A DNA stretch of 64,000 bases from Cyprinodon diabolis. Taxonomy: Eukaryota; Chordata; Actinopteri; Cyprinodontiformes; Cyprinodontidae. Position 1 is the stretch's first letter; every line of letters begins with the position of its first letter. The position numbers and the translations under genes were made by a program. The DNA is taken from positions 1,894,249-1,958,248 of the forward strand of contig CM060066.1 in NCBI GenBank assembly GCA_030533445.1, written 5' to 3'. This document shows positions 31,750 to 43,900 of this stretch, one piece after another. The notes below the pieces were generated by a model that was given only the letters and a program-made list of their open reading frames with translations, made no database searches and was not told where the DNA came from.

Positions 31750-32005
31750 AAGGACACGTCACGTGGGAGAAATGGTTGAAAAAATACAAGGAAACAGAAA
31801 AAAACCCGCAATATTTTCAGTAAACGGAAGCCTGGGCTGCTTTATGAAGAAACTGGATTGAACCGGAATTACAGCAGATAGATAAACAACAAAGTGTCGC
31901 TAATTCTGAAACGCGCTCACCAGAGATAAGAGCAGAGCCGCATAGATCGCTTTATTCTCTGGGCGCTGGCGCGATTTGGTGGCGCCATCTTGGGGCGGTC
32001 GACAG
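31750..32005 (-). promoter_or_regulatory. prpsap1: Probable prpsap1 promoter region
   Basis: Upstream of exon 1 are an E-box TCACGTGG (31759-31766) and, on the minus strand, CCCCAAGATGGCGCC (31981-31995), a YY1-type element common at housekeeping start sites. No TATA box. The start site cannot be placed exactly. The same motif in inverse orientation is at 33468-33490. Confidence 0.45.
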
Positions 32006-32204
32006 CTCCGCTCTGTAATGTGCTACGGAGGCAAAATAATCTATTTATGTCAACCTTAACTCACTGAATATTTAACTAATGCTCACGGTTGTTTTTTTTT
32101 TTTTTTTTGTGCTGAAAACAAATCTTTCAGCTTATTTAAAAATCCTTTCTGTGGTTAAGAGTAATAGAATATTCTGATAGGATGGATGCATGTTGCAAAT
32201 ATTT

Positions 32205-32209
<5 letters not shown>

Positions 32210-32257
<48 letters not shown>

Positions 32258-32262
32258 CACAT
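32210..32262. repeat. (TA)n(TG)n microsatellite
   Basis: Simple alternation of TA then TG/CA steps, with TATACATAC-like flanks. Confidence 0.9.
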
Positions 32263-32297
32263 ACATATATATGTGGAGAGAAAGATGTACATATATA

Positions 32298-32750
32298 CAG
32301 CCAAGGCCAAAAGTTTTGAGAATGATTCTAATGTTAATATTTACAAAATCTACTGCTTCAGTTTTTGTAACAGCAATCTGCATATAGGCTACTCCAGAAT
32401 GTTATAAAGAGTGATCAGCGTAACAGCAATTAATTGCAAAGTCAATATTTGCCTAGAAAATGAACTTTATCCCCTAAAACACATTTCAAGGTCATTGCAG
32501 CCCTGCCTTAAAGGAGCAGCTCACATGGTTTCAGTGATTGGTTCATTAACACAGGTGTGAGTGCCGATGAGGACAGGGCTGCAGATCAATCTGTCAGGAT
32601 TCAGTCAGAATGACGTCATTGGACACTTTAAAAAGAGGCTGCTGCTTGGCATGATTGTTTCTCTGCTGTGAACCATGGTTATCTCTAAAGAAACACCTGC
32701 AGTCATCATTGCACTGCACAAAGATGGCCGAACAGGAAAGTTACCTTGAT
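32298..32750 (+). mobile_element. Tc1-like element, 5' fragment
   Basis: Begins ACAGCCAAGGCCAAAAGTTT, a Tc1/mariner-type terminus. An ATG at 32675 opens MVISKETPAVIIALHKDGRT GK, the N-terminus of a Tc1-type transposase, and stops at 32748. The remainder is absent. Confidence 0.65.
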
Positions 32751-33346
32751 CACCTGCATACCCCTTACAAATGGAGTCCCTCCCACCCCCTCCATCCATT
32801 CAGCAAAGATCCTGCTACATGGCTGTACATCTGATTTTGGCATTTGACCAATTAGATGATGATGAATGTTATATTACCTACTGTAAATAAAGGTGGAAAC
32901 AAGTTAACAAGTGAAGAAAAAAGGTAAAACTATTTGAATAAAGTTAATAAGCCTGGTTAGCAAATCTATTTAGGTTTATAACCTAAAAGATGTGAGTGCC
33001 ATTATTAGCATTAATGTTGTACAAAATAAAATGTGTTTCTTTCGCTCTCAGAGAGTTTTTCATTAATTTCTTCTTGAAGCACTTTTGTTATTTTTCTTCA
33101 TATATTCGGGCAGGTTGGCATTTCTTGTTATTAAATCGACATTCATTTTTTCCATCAAAATATCCAGATTTTTTTAATATTACAAAGCTAATAAGGTCTT
33201 GTCCTGGATATTGGCTTCAATGAGGTCCCATATTCTGTTATTTTTATACACTTTTTAAGTTCAATATTGTGTGACCACTTTTGCTGCTGTAACAAAACAA
33301 TTTACCCATTTTGGAACAATAAGGGGATATTGTATTGTATGTGTAG

Positions 33347-33386
<40 letters not shown>

Positions 33387-34797
33387 AAACAATACAGACA
33401 GTAATCCGCTGCATAGTGCTGAGGCTTCCTTCTCCTGTTCTGCTTAAACCAGCAGGTTAGGGTAGCGGTCGACCTTCCCAAGATGGCGCCCCTACTTTCT
33501 GCGCTTCTGTATTACGTCTATGGCGCTCACACACAGATTAAAGAGAACATAAGCTCCACCCACAATCACGTTCATTGGATAAACTACACAGCCACCAAGG
33601 TTCAACCAATCAGGGAGCTCCTTCTCTGTCTCTTTGATTTATGCACCGTGAACCCATTTACTGCCATCTGCTGGAGGGGAGGAGCTCTTACACCGCTCTT
33701 TCAGTGATCAGGGTTGTTTATTATTGATTGATTGACTTTATTGATAGCTGGAATATTATGCAGGATTATTATACTGTATATTATTGTACAGCTTTTAATT
33801 GCTTGGTAATTTTTTAAATATTTTTTTATGTCACATCCAGCCTGCTGTTGTTATTTTTTTATTTAACCATTTCAGTGCTGTTTCAATCTCACCTCTGTGA
33901 GAAAAGTTAACATTTTTATTGATCCAGACAGATCAGTCACCTAGAAATGCAATAATAGGATTAGTAGAACGTGTTTCAATAATGTGTGAAAACAGCAGAT
34001 GAATCAGAATGTTTAGAATGAGGATGTGTTTGCAGTGGTTATTAAATAATATATATATATATATATATATTGGTAAAAAGCTACCTTATTAAAAGAGCCA
34101 AATAATTTAGGGCAATTTGTGAAAAGGTTGAATGGAGGCCTCAGGAGAACAGCTGAAGGATGGAAAACTCTTCTCATCTGCGTCTTTGTTTTTAACATTT
34201 ATCTGTTCAGAATCTATTTCCTGCCATTGTTTAGAGTCCCTTAGAGGACCATAAACCAGCAGAAGTACCTTTGACATCTACCCACTTCTGTCTTGATGTT
34301 GCGTTTTCTGTTAGTGCCTGCCTCCATCACCTGCAGGAAGAACATTTTTCCATTTTAAAATCGAAAGTGTTTTTTTAAGTAGAGAACAACAATCTTTCAG
34401 TTTGGTTTATTGGCAATTTCCTGATTCCCATATGTGATCAAACACCTGAACTGAGCGCAGACGAGCTGCGAGCCATTCAGACATCTGTTCTCCAAGACAG
34501 CAGCTGGTAACCCAGCAGATGAACCCAATGGGAGCCACTGGGATCCAGTGTTTTATCTGGTTAACAAAGTTCTGTTCCAGTCCATAGATGCAGCAGCTTA
34601 TCTGTAATGTTTCAGCAGTGGTTTAGACTCTAGCAGCGATGTCCTCATCCAGCTTCAGTAGCGACGTTAGCAAACTGCTGACGTATAGCGAGGCTGGGTG
34701 AGCCGAACAGAGCTGGGATCAGATTCTGGGATCGTGGCTCACTCTTCCTCTCCTTGATCTTCTAGCTGTAGCGTCTTCCCTCCATGTTGGCAGATCT
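32751..34797. other. Intergenic between prpsap1 and the Myb/SANT gene
   Basis: Holds a (TA)n(CA)n microsatellite at 33348-33387, a (TA)n run at 34048-34071 and a YY1-like GTCGACCTTCCCAAGATGG at 33468. The rest shows no gene. Since both genes run on the minus strand, this is the downstream flank of the Myb/SANT gene and the upstream flank of prpsap1. Confidence 0.45.
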
Positions 34798-34925
34798 TCA
34801 GCCTCTCAGCACTTTCTCTTTCAGCAGGTTTAAAACCACCTGCCTCTCCTGGCTCTCCAGCTCAAACCGCCGCTCCCTCTCCTTTCTCTCCACTTCCAGC
34901 CGTTCTCTCTCCAGAGCGATTTTAC
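34798..34925 (-). CDS. Myb/SANT gene exon 8 (coiled coil, stop)
   Basis: Encodes [20 protein letters not shown] then [21 protein letters not shown] and TGA. Continuous heptad-like Leu/Arg/Glu helix, presumably for dimerisation. Acceptor TTTCAG. Confidence 0.85.
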
Positions 34926-37900
34926 CTGAAATGAAAAATGATTATAAAAATAAAAAGACTTCACTTTAATTGACTGAAGAGAAATACTATATTTTTCTTT
35001 TTATAAGGCAGATATTTTAAGTCCAATGGTTGGTTTTTGGCCGTGCAGTGTGAGAAGGCTGATCCAATGATCTCTATTTATTCACTGGATTGCTGATTGC
35101 CCAAAAAAGTGAAGCCCCCGTCCGACATATTGGTACTCCCCGCTCTCACAGAGACACTCAGTCAAAATGTCTCCCTGTGCAGCATTTAGCTGCTAAAACC
35201 AGGAAGTCGTTCCTCAGGTCATTTCCCAGTCAGTGGATGAACTAAGCAATAAATCCATCTATAGCCGATGGATCCTATAGTTTAGTCTGCAGACTAACAT
35301 TAGTCTGTAGACTAACATTAGTCTGGCTATCTCAGACTGACTGGAAGACATTGACTGAGTTAGACACTGACAGGATTTATACAGGAATGAGTAACTCTCA
35401 TTTAATGCCCTTTTAATGCTTTTAGAAATAATATTAATGGCATCTCTCCCCACCTGAATTATAGACTTAATGACATAATAAATATGCAATGTGATCGGCC
35501 TATTTTTTATTCTAAGTTAATCTACTGATGCTATGAAACAGCCAGTCTGTGTCAAAGTGATGAATTTATCTTTATTTTAAAAGTCTGAAAATGAGAACAT
35601 CATCAATGTTCCATCCTGTAGCTCACGGATTGTTTCTATTGCGACCGGTCTAACTAGGGAGTACCAATATGGCGGCTGGTGGCATCACTTCAACCCCGTA
35701 CTACCGACAGGCGATCAGCAATCCAATGAACAGTTAGAGATCAGTGGGTAGATCGCATCAGAGCATCGAGTCACGCGTTGTGACTGGGTTCCTACAGCAT
35801 CAGGCAAGTTAAATTCAAGACTTTTTAAGACTTTTTAATGCCACTTGAAATAAAAATTTAAGACCAAATTCACAAGAAACACAAGAAAAACCTGCTTGCG
35901 ACAACTTAACCCAAAGGTTTATTTTAACATAAACCACTGCACTAATGTTTCATATTTTGAAAAGCTTCCCATACAGGAAGAAAGCTAAAAACACACAAAT
36001 GACAGATATATTTTAACAATTATTTAACTGAATTCACAAACTTTGTTTTAGCAGGAACAAAACCAATCAGTTTTAAAGCCCCAACATAACCAGTGCTAAG
36101 TCTTTTTGCAGCTATTTTTCTTTGTATGGTTTTCTTAGTATGTTTGATTTGGTGATAAGTGGAGGCGTTGCAGAGACAAGGGTGGAACTAAACTGAGAAA
36201 TACCGGCTGTTTCTCTGTAACTCCATTTTGACGCTTTGTGTTTCGTGCTTCGCATGTGCGACTCCACTGCCTTAATTCCCATCGTTCTGAGCTTGAATGA
36301 CTTCTAGCATAAACCCACTGAGCCTCATGTATGTTCCCTGGTTTTAGCCGTGGAGAAAACTCTTGGCTGGAGACAATTTTGGTTACATTTACACTTGCTC
36401 ATATTTTCCAGACAAAAAGTTAATGGTGCATCTCCCAAATGTCCCGGCCGCTTTTATTGGTTCCGCTATCGAGACGGAACCAATAATGGCGAGCCGTTAT
36501 TATTTTTAAATACAAAAAAAGGTCAATTTTAATGTTTTATTTAGATTACACAAATAAATCATACTAAAAATAATTCTATTTATGATGTTTTAAAAATTAA
36601 GACTTACGAAAGACTGATTTAAGACATTTTAATACCAATTAAGGCCTTAGTTTTATTTTGAAGAATTCAATGCCTTTTAAGACTTTTTAGGGACCCGCGG
36701 GATCCCAGTGTGAGAACAAACATTGTTAGCTGTGAACTTTTAAATCCTGCAATTTCATCGTACATTTTTAGCTGTAGCTGCGTGCAATGATTGGAAATAT
36801 CACACAGTGTAAGCCCGGCTTTACGTGAATGGAGAACTAGATTCAATGTAAGAAATCCTACTCCTCTGAATCTCCAGCTCCTGTCGACGGAAGGACAGCT
36901 CCTCCTCCCGGAGCCGCTGCTCAGCCTCTGAGCGTTTCTCCAGGAAGCTCAGAATCCCTGCGTAGGTCTGGAAGCAGCAGTGGCAGGGCCGCTTGGCTGC
37001 GGGCGCCGCTGGAAGCTCTGCCGCGGGCGCACGTTCATCCTCTGCTTCTGCAGCGACTAGAAAAGAACTTTAAAATGTGAAGGAACGTATTTGGGAAGGG
37101 AGGAGTTTTATTCACACACTACCGTTCAAAAGTTTGGGGTCACATTGAAATGTCCTTATTTTTGAAGGAAAAGCACTGTACTTTTCAATGAAGATAACTT
37201 TAAACTAGTCTTAACTTAAAGAAATACACTCTATACATTGCTAATGTGGTAAATGACTATTCTAGCTGCAAATGTCTGGTTTTTTGTGCAATATCTACAT
37301 AGGTGTATAGAGGCCCATTTCCAGCAACTATCACTCCAGTGTTCTAATGGTACAATGTGTTTGCTCATTGGCTCAGAAGGCTAATTGATGATTAGAAAAC
37401 CCTTGTGCAATCATGTTCACACATCTGAAAACAGTTTAGCTCCAAAACCGACCTTCCTTTGAACAGATTGAGTTTCTGGAGCATCACATTTGTGGGGTCA
37501 ATTAAACGCTCAAAATGGCCAGAAAAAGAGAACTTTCATCTGAAACTCCACAGTCAATTCTTGTTCTTAGAAATGAAGGCTATTCCATGCCAGAAATTGC
37601 TAAGAAATTGCAGATTTCCTACAACGGTGTGTACTACACCCTTCAGAGGACAGAGCAAACAGGCTCTAACCAGAGTAGAAAAAGAAGTGGGAGGCTGCTA
37701 GGGGTGTAAATAATAATCGTTTTGTATCGATGCATCGATCCAAAAGCCGACGATCCGATGCATCGACACGTCCGCAAGAGAATCGATTCATGTTTTTTTT
37801 CCTCCGGTCTATTTTTATCCATTTGCTCCTGGGTGTAATTCTCCCTCCCGTGCTGCGGTGGCGCTAAACCTATTTTGCCCTCCTACCTTGCTTCCTGGTT

Positions 37901-40900
37901 ATACTCTTACAGCAGTGTGTTGCAGTGAGCTTGACGCAGACATTTTTAATTTATGCTCAGTATTGAAGCGTGGTCTGAGCTACACGCTGTGGGTCTAGAT
38001 ACGGCCGAGGCGGCGAGGAAGTGGGGGCGAGTTTAGTCCGACGACGGAGGGACATGAGGGCCAAAAAGAGCGGAGATTCAGCTGGAAAAAGGGTCCCAGC
38101 GTTCTCACGCACCTCGCTCTTCTAGCGGGTCAAACTTCACGAGTTGTTTTGCGCAATTTTGGTCATAAAGACAAACCAAGCCGGCCTCCTGTCTGCGGCA
38201 CTGTTTGCGGTCAGCTACAATCTGGGAGAGGAGCAGCGGAGCGTCTCTCAAGGGGGCGGGGACGTCGACACTCTGGAGCCTTCTTCTTCTTCTTTTTTTA
38301 ATGGCGGGTGGCAAACAACTTATAGGTGCATTACCGCCACCTTCCAGAATGGAGTATGGACCAGACAAACTATTATATTCTCCCTAAAATACCCGTTCTT
38401 CTTAGAAAATTAAAAATACTCCCAAAAACTACATCCCCAGATTACCTTTGAAACAATTCCCTTATATCTAGTTTATTTTTATTCCTGTCTAACTCTCTAC
38501 GCAACATCTCTCTTTCCTGAGTATATTTATTACATTCTAAAAAAATATGTTTCTCTGGAGCCGAGGTATTGCATTGAACTCATTACGCTGATATTGTGCA
38601 GTATTTTTTGATGCAACTTTTCTACTTCTGTTATTTGCTGTTGTTTCTAAAGAAAATGCATAAAGATATTACAGCTTTCATTGATTTATTTCAAACTTGA
38701 AACTTTGTTTAGCCTGTAAGGTGTAAAAAAAGTAATAATAATAATAAAAATTAACGATTAATCGAATCGAATCGTGGTGTATTCTTGAGTATCGAAAATA
38801 ATCGAATCGTTGGGTCAGGAAATCAATACTGAATCGAATCCCCATGATGGGTGTGATTTACACCCCTAGAGGCCGCGTTGCACAACTGAGCAAGAAGATA
38901 AGTACATTAGAGTCTCTAGTTTGAGAAACAGACGCCTCACAGGTCCCTAACTGGCATCTTCAATAGAACCCGCAAAACTCCAGTGTCAACATCTACAGTG
39001 AAGAGGCGGCTGCAGGATTCTGGGCTTCAGGGCAGAGTGGCAAAGAAAAAGCCATATCTGAGACTGGCCAATAAAAGAAAAAGATTAAGATGGGCGAAAG
39101 AACACAGACGTTGGACAGAGGAAGACTGGAAAAAAGTGTTGTGGACGGATGAATCCAAGTTTGAGGTGTTTGGATCACAAAGAAGAACGTTTGTGAGACG
39201 CAGAACAAATGAAAAGATGCTGGAAGAATGCCTGACGCCATCTGTTAAGCATGGTGGAGGTAATGTGATGCTCTGGGGTTGCTTTGGTGCTGGTAAGGTG
39301 GGAGATTAGTACAGGGTAAAAGGGGTTCTGAATAAGGAAGGCTATCACTCCATTTTGCAACGCCATGCCGTACCCAGTGGACAGCGCTTGATTGGAGCCA
39401 ATTTCATCCTACAACAGGACAATGACCCTAAACACACCTCCAAATTGTGCAGAACTATTTAGAGCAGAAGCAGGCAGCTGGTATTCTATGGGTAATGGAG
39501 TGGCCAGCGCAGTCACCAGATCTGAACCCCACTGAGCTGTTGTGGGAGCAGCTTGACCGTATGGGACGCAGGAAGTGCCCATCCAACCAATCCAACTGGT
39601 GGGAGCTGCTTCTGGAAGCGTGGGGGGAATTTCTCCAGATTACCTCAACAAATTAACAGCTAGAATGCCAAAGGTCTGCAATGCTGGAATTGCTGCAAAG
39701 GGAGGATTCTTTAACCAAAGCAAAGTTTGATGTAAAAAAAAAATCTTATTTCAAATACAAATCATTATTTCTAACCTTGTCAATGTCTTGACTCTATTTT
39801 CTATTAATTTCACAACGTATGGTGGTGAATAAGTGTGACTTTTCAGGAAAACACAAAATTGTTTGGGTGACCCCAAACTTCTGAACAGTAGTGTGTGTAA
39901 GAAAATGCATTCTTTAATGTACCTAATAAAGACGATGTATTAACATCCATACCACCTGCAGGTGGCAGCGTTGTGATGTCAGGTTTTTCTGGTTCTGACC
40001 AAGCTAGCTCCTCATTGATTTGATCCCTTCGCTCTTCAGGCTGAAGGTGACAGAATCACATTTCAATTAGATTCTTTTCAGTTCATAAAAACATTCCACA
40101 AACATGAGCTCTGTGTATGAAGGATATGATCAAAAGTTATCCAAGAATTAAAGGATAATTGTCTCTGGGTGAACGATTTAGCTGATATAAGAATGATTAA
40201 CCCTTGTTTAAATGAAAAGTCTGGTTATATTCATAATTCAAACTTCTGAAAGTTCTTTAAATCTGAAATGATTCCATCTGTTCAATAAATGATCAGTGTT
40301 TTTAATTCAGAGTAATTTTCATGTGAATGTGCTTTACTGGAGGCATCCATGTTTGTCAAAGAACACTACTGCCACCTACTGGTTAGTGACATTGTCACGG
40401 TGCGGTATCGGCTGTTGATCAAGTCCCAGTGCTGTATCTGGTGTTTGTCACAACGCGCTATTATCCAAGTCATCTTGAAAACATTCTTCTTCCAAATGTT
40501 GGCTACATATTACGGGTTTTTTCTCTGGCCAGAAGTTCGATGGCAAATCCTCCCTCTTCAAGTTGGCGATCCAACGACCAACCCGTCCGTGGAGGATCAG
40601 GAATCAGAAAGGTGGAATAACTCTTTTTTTCACTTTTACCCGATGTATTCCAGCATCCAGCTGCCATGCACGTGGGCATTGTCAGTTTCACTATAGCTCT
40701 GGTGAATTTCAATGGTGAAGTCCTCTGGAAATCTTCAATAATTGTTGTTGATTGCAGATGTGTCTAGTAGTTCCCATTGATTTAGCTTGTAAAGCGGGGA
40801 GAATGGCGCTAGGCTTACCGCACAGTGACGTCACTGCCGGAAGATGGCAGGAGGGAGGGGCTACTATATTTTTATATTTTTACTGATTAACACTAAATTC

Positions 40901-43900
40901 ATTAAATCACAGCTAACGTTTTAGTTTTAGGCATAAATAATGATCCATTGATTATTCCTTTCTGACCGCTGTAGCTACCAGATCTGCTCGGGTCCTGCTT
41001 CCTGCCAGTGACGTTACGCTACATGATTGGCTGAACATCACCACATGATGTAAAATATAGTGGTTGCCCAGACAACGATAACATCACGCAGCGACTGTGT
41101 GCCGAGTCGGGAGCATGTGTAGCGTTAGCGTGTCTAATGATCTATGAAGTTTCACCTGATCGATAACAAAACTGAAAAAAAATCTGTTTTTGGTGAACAA
41201 AGTAACTGTTAGACCGTGATATAAGAGAGAGCTGGCTAGCGCTGTGGCTAGCTGTGCTCAGTAGCTAACAGGTTAGCCTCTTTTAGCTCACTGAGTTAGC
41301 CAAATTACGCTACACTATTTTTAAAGTTGTGTCAACAATAGCCGTTTGTTTTCTACAAGTAGAATAACTGTTTTGTCTAAAATCTCTAAGAAAGTCATTT
41401 TTTACGATGTCCTCCTCTGCCCACAGATCTTAATAAATAGAATAAAAATAAACTGCAACTTTTTGCGTCACTTTTATACAGACAGAGCTCAGTCCGTCTT
41501 AGAAGGCAGGACTTTCCATCAATCGCCAATGAAATGTCAAATAATAGCAAATATAGGTAATAATATGTTGAGACTCCGGATGAGATTTGATCCTTAAAGT
41601 CGTAGGGAAGCGGCTGTTCCAACCGTTGCATTTCCGAATTCTCCCAGTGGTGCCCGACTTTACATGAGTGAATAAAGTGAATGTGATTGGTCGATTATCA
41701 AGGGGGCGGGATTGTTGTGGTGGAAGGTTCGCAAGCAAGTTTGATTGTGGCCGGTTTGTCGGAAGCATCTTGCTAACCAGTTAGCATCTTAGTGCTAGCA
41801 GGTTCCCAATGGGAAATTCCATTTGGACCAAGTAGCACTAAATTGGTGACTTAGAAACGACGCTGTCAAGGAACGCTATGGACAGCGGAAACATGCAAGA
41901 GGAGGAGAGTTTAGTGTCGGAGGTCGTGGATGAGTCTCCTCCGTCATCCATTTTTTATTTAGAGGAGGAAAGCGGGGAAAAAGATGTTGTGGAAGAGGAC
42001 GCCAGGGCGGCAGAAGCTTGGTTTGGTGTAGAAGGCTTCCAGCCGTACATGTTTGAGCCCTTGCCTCGCAACGCTGCCAGTTCTGTTAGCTCTACGCCTG
42101 CCGAAGACACAGACGTCCATCCCCGTAAACACTGGGACGCAACTCAATGGGAAAGGAAAGGATTCTGGTTTCAACCGTTGCGTATATTAGCTGCGACATC
42201 TGAATCAAGATGCTATGACCGAAAACATTAGATGACCGTTGATATATGATTGGCTGAATTTAGGTGTTCAGGCTGACGTAGAACTAACTGGCCTGCAGAA
42301 GATAACGGGAAAAAACACAGATTTTAAGACAGGATTTTTTTGAAAATAGAAATGTTCTAACTATTGCGACACTATGGTCTTATAAAGAGAACATTTACGT
42401 ACATGTTTAAGCCAGAATGATTTGACATTTAAATATGATTTCCCTACGAGTTTAAGAAACGGGTGCAATACAGTTTGTCCGAGTGGAGTTGCCATATGTT
42501 GACGTCATAAGGGGCGGGGCCCCGAGCAGATCTGGTACCTAAAGTGGACTTTTCCTTGAATTGTTCCCAATGTTTGTTTGTTAGTCTATGAGCTCCTAGA
42601 AGCTGCTTTTATAGTTTCTAGAATTCAGAGCAGACAGCGAGCAAAGGTTTCATTCAGAGAACGGTTCCATCAGTTGCTGATTTGACAAGGAAGATGGAGA
42701 TTTATGAGTCCCCTCCATAAAGAAAGAATAAAATGTCCCTCTGCAGTTTCCGTAGTTGTTCTTACACGCTTGACAGGGAGCGTGCGTTTTGGTCATCAGG
42801 ATACTATCAGGAAGTCCACAAGCTGTAGTTAAAAGCCTTCAGCTGATCCAAAATGCTGCAGCCAGAGTTCTGATGAAAATGAAAAAGAGAGATCATATCT
42901 CTCCTATCCTGGCTTCTCTTCATTGGCTTCCTGTTAAATCCAGAATAGAATTTAAAATCCTCCTTCTCACATATAAAGCCTTAAATGGCCAAGCTCCATC
43001 TGATATCAGAGATCTGATTGTTCCTTATGTTCCTAACAGAGCACTTCGCTCTCAATCTGCAGGTTTACTAGTGGTTCCTAGAACTTCTAAAAGTAGAATG
43101 GGAGGCAGATCTTTTAGTTATCAGGCTCCTCTCCTGTGGAACCAACTACCAGTTTTAGTCCGTGAGGCAGACACCCTGTCTACTTTTAAGACTAGGCTTA
43201 AAACTTTCCTTTTTGATAAAGCTTCTAGTTAGAGTGGCTCAGGTTATCCTGATCTATCTCTATAGTTCTGCTGCTATAGGCTTAGACTGCTGGAGGACAT
43301 AGGGACCCCTTTTTCATCATTCTGCTTCACTTTGCTCTCATTCTGCAGGTTTAAAAGTGTTGTTTGTCCTTTTAGTTTTATTTGTTCCATTTCTGCACTT
43401 TAAACGTAACCCTGTAAGACTCACCGATGCAGAATTGCTAAATTGTTTTGGTAAAGAAGTCACACAACCTCCAGATTTTTGTTTGAGCATCATCCCATCG
43501 ATTTAGTGGACTGGATTTATCTGACTGAAGTAAGTAAAACGCTTTACATATCTTTTTCTGTGGTTATTACAGCGTCTATAACATGTAAATAACTCTACAT
43601 GGAAAGGTACCAAACGTTAGCAGCCCAGTCAGTTCAGAACATAAAACTTTTGTTTACTGTGGAGAAGCAATGCAAATAACCTTATTATTACCACTAAAAA
43701 TAGTCTAAGTGATTCTTACTTGGTTCTTTGGACCGTCACCATTGACTGTCGAGCTTTTCTCAGCCTCCAGCTCCATCACCTGACGAGGCAAATCCTCCTT
43801 CTTGGCGTACAACCGCTCTGTCCCAAACCTGTTAAAGTAAATCATGTTGGACATGTTGAAGAAAAGCTACTTCTAACAATGGCGGATATTACCATGTAAA

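Larger units (their letters stand above)
34926..36861. other. Intron 7 of the Myb/SANT gene
   Basis: Holds an inverted-repeat element at 35066-35752, repeat Y copy 2 at 35789-36700 and a tail related to the TIR element at 6270-6932 (36700-36830). No exon seen. Confidence 0.5.
37113..39897 (+). mobile_element. Tc1-like transposon interrupted by a hAT element
   Basis: Terminal inverted repeats CACACACTACCGTTC and, from the right, CACACACTACTGTTC, each followed by the AAGTTTGGGGTCAC block. The transposase reading runs from 37515 to 37698 ([13 protein letters not shown], a paired-type HTH), then resumes after the hAT insertion at 38877 and continues to 39655. The catalytic motifs [15 protein letters not shown] and [11 protein letters not shown] give the D, D, E residues. 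It lies in intron 6 of the Myb/SANT gene. Confidence 0.92.
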
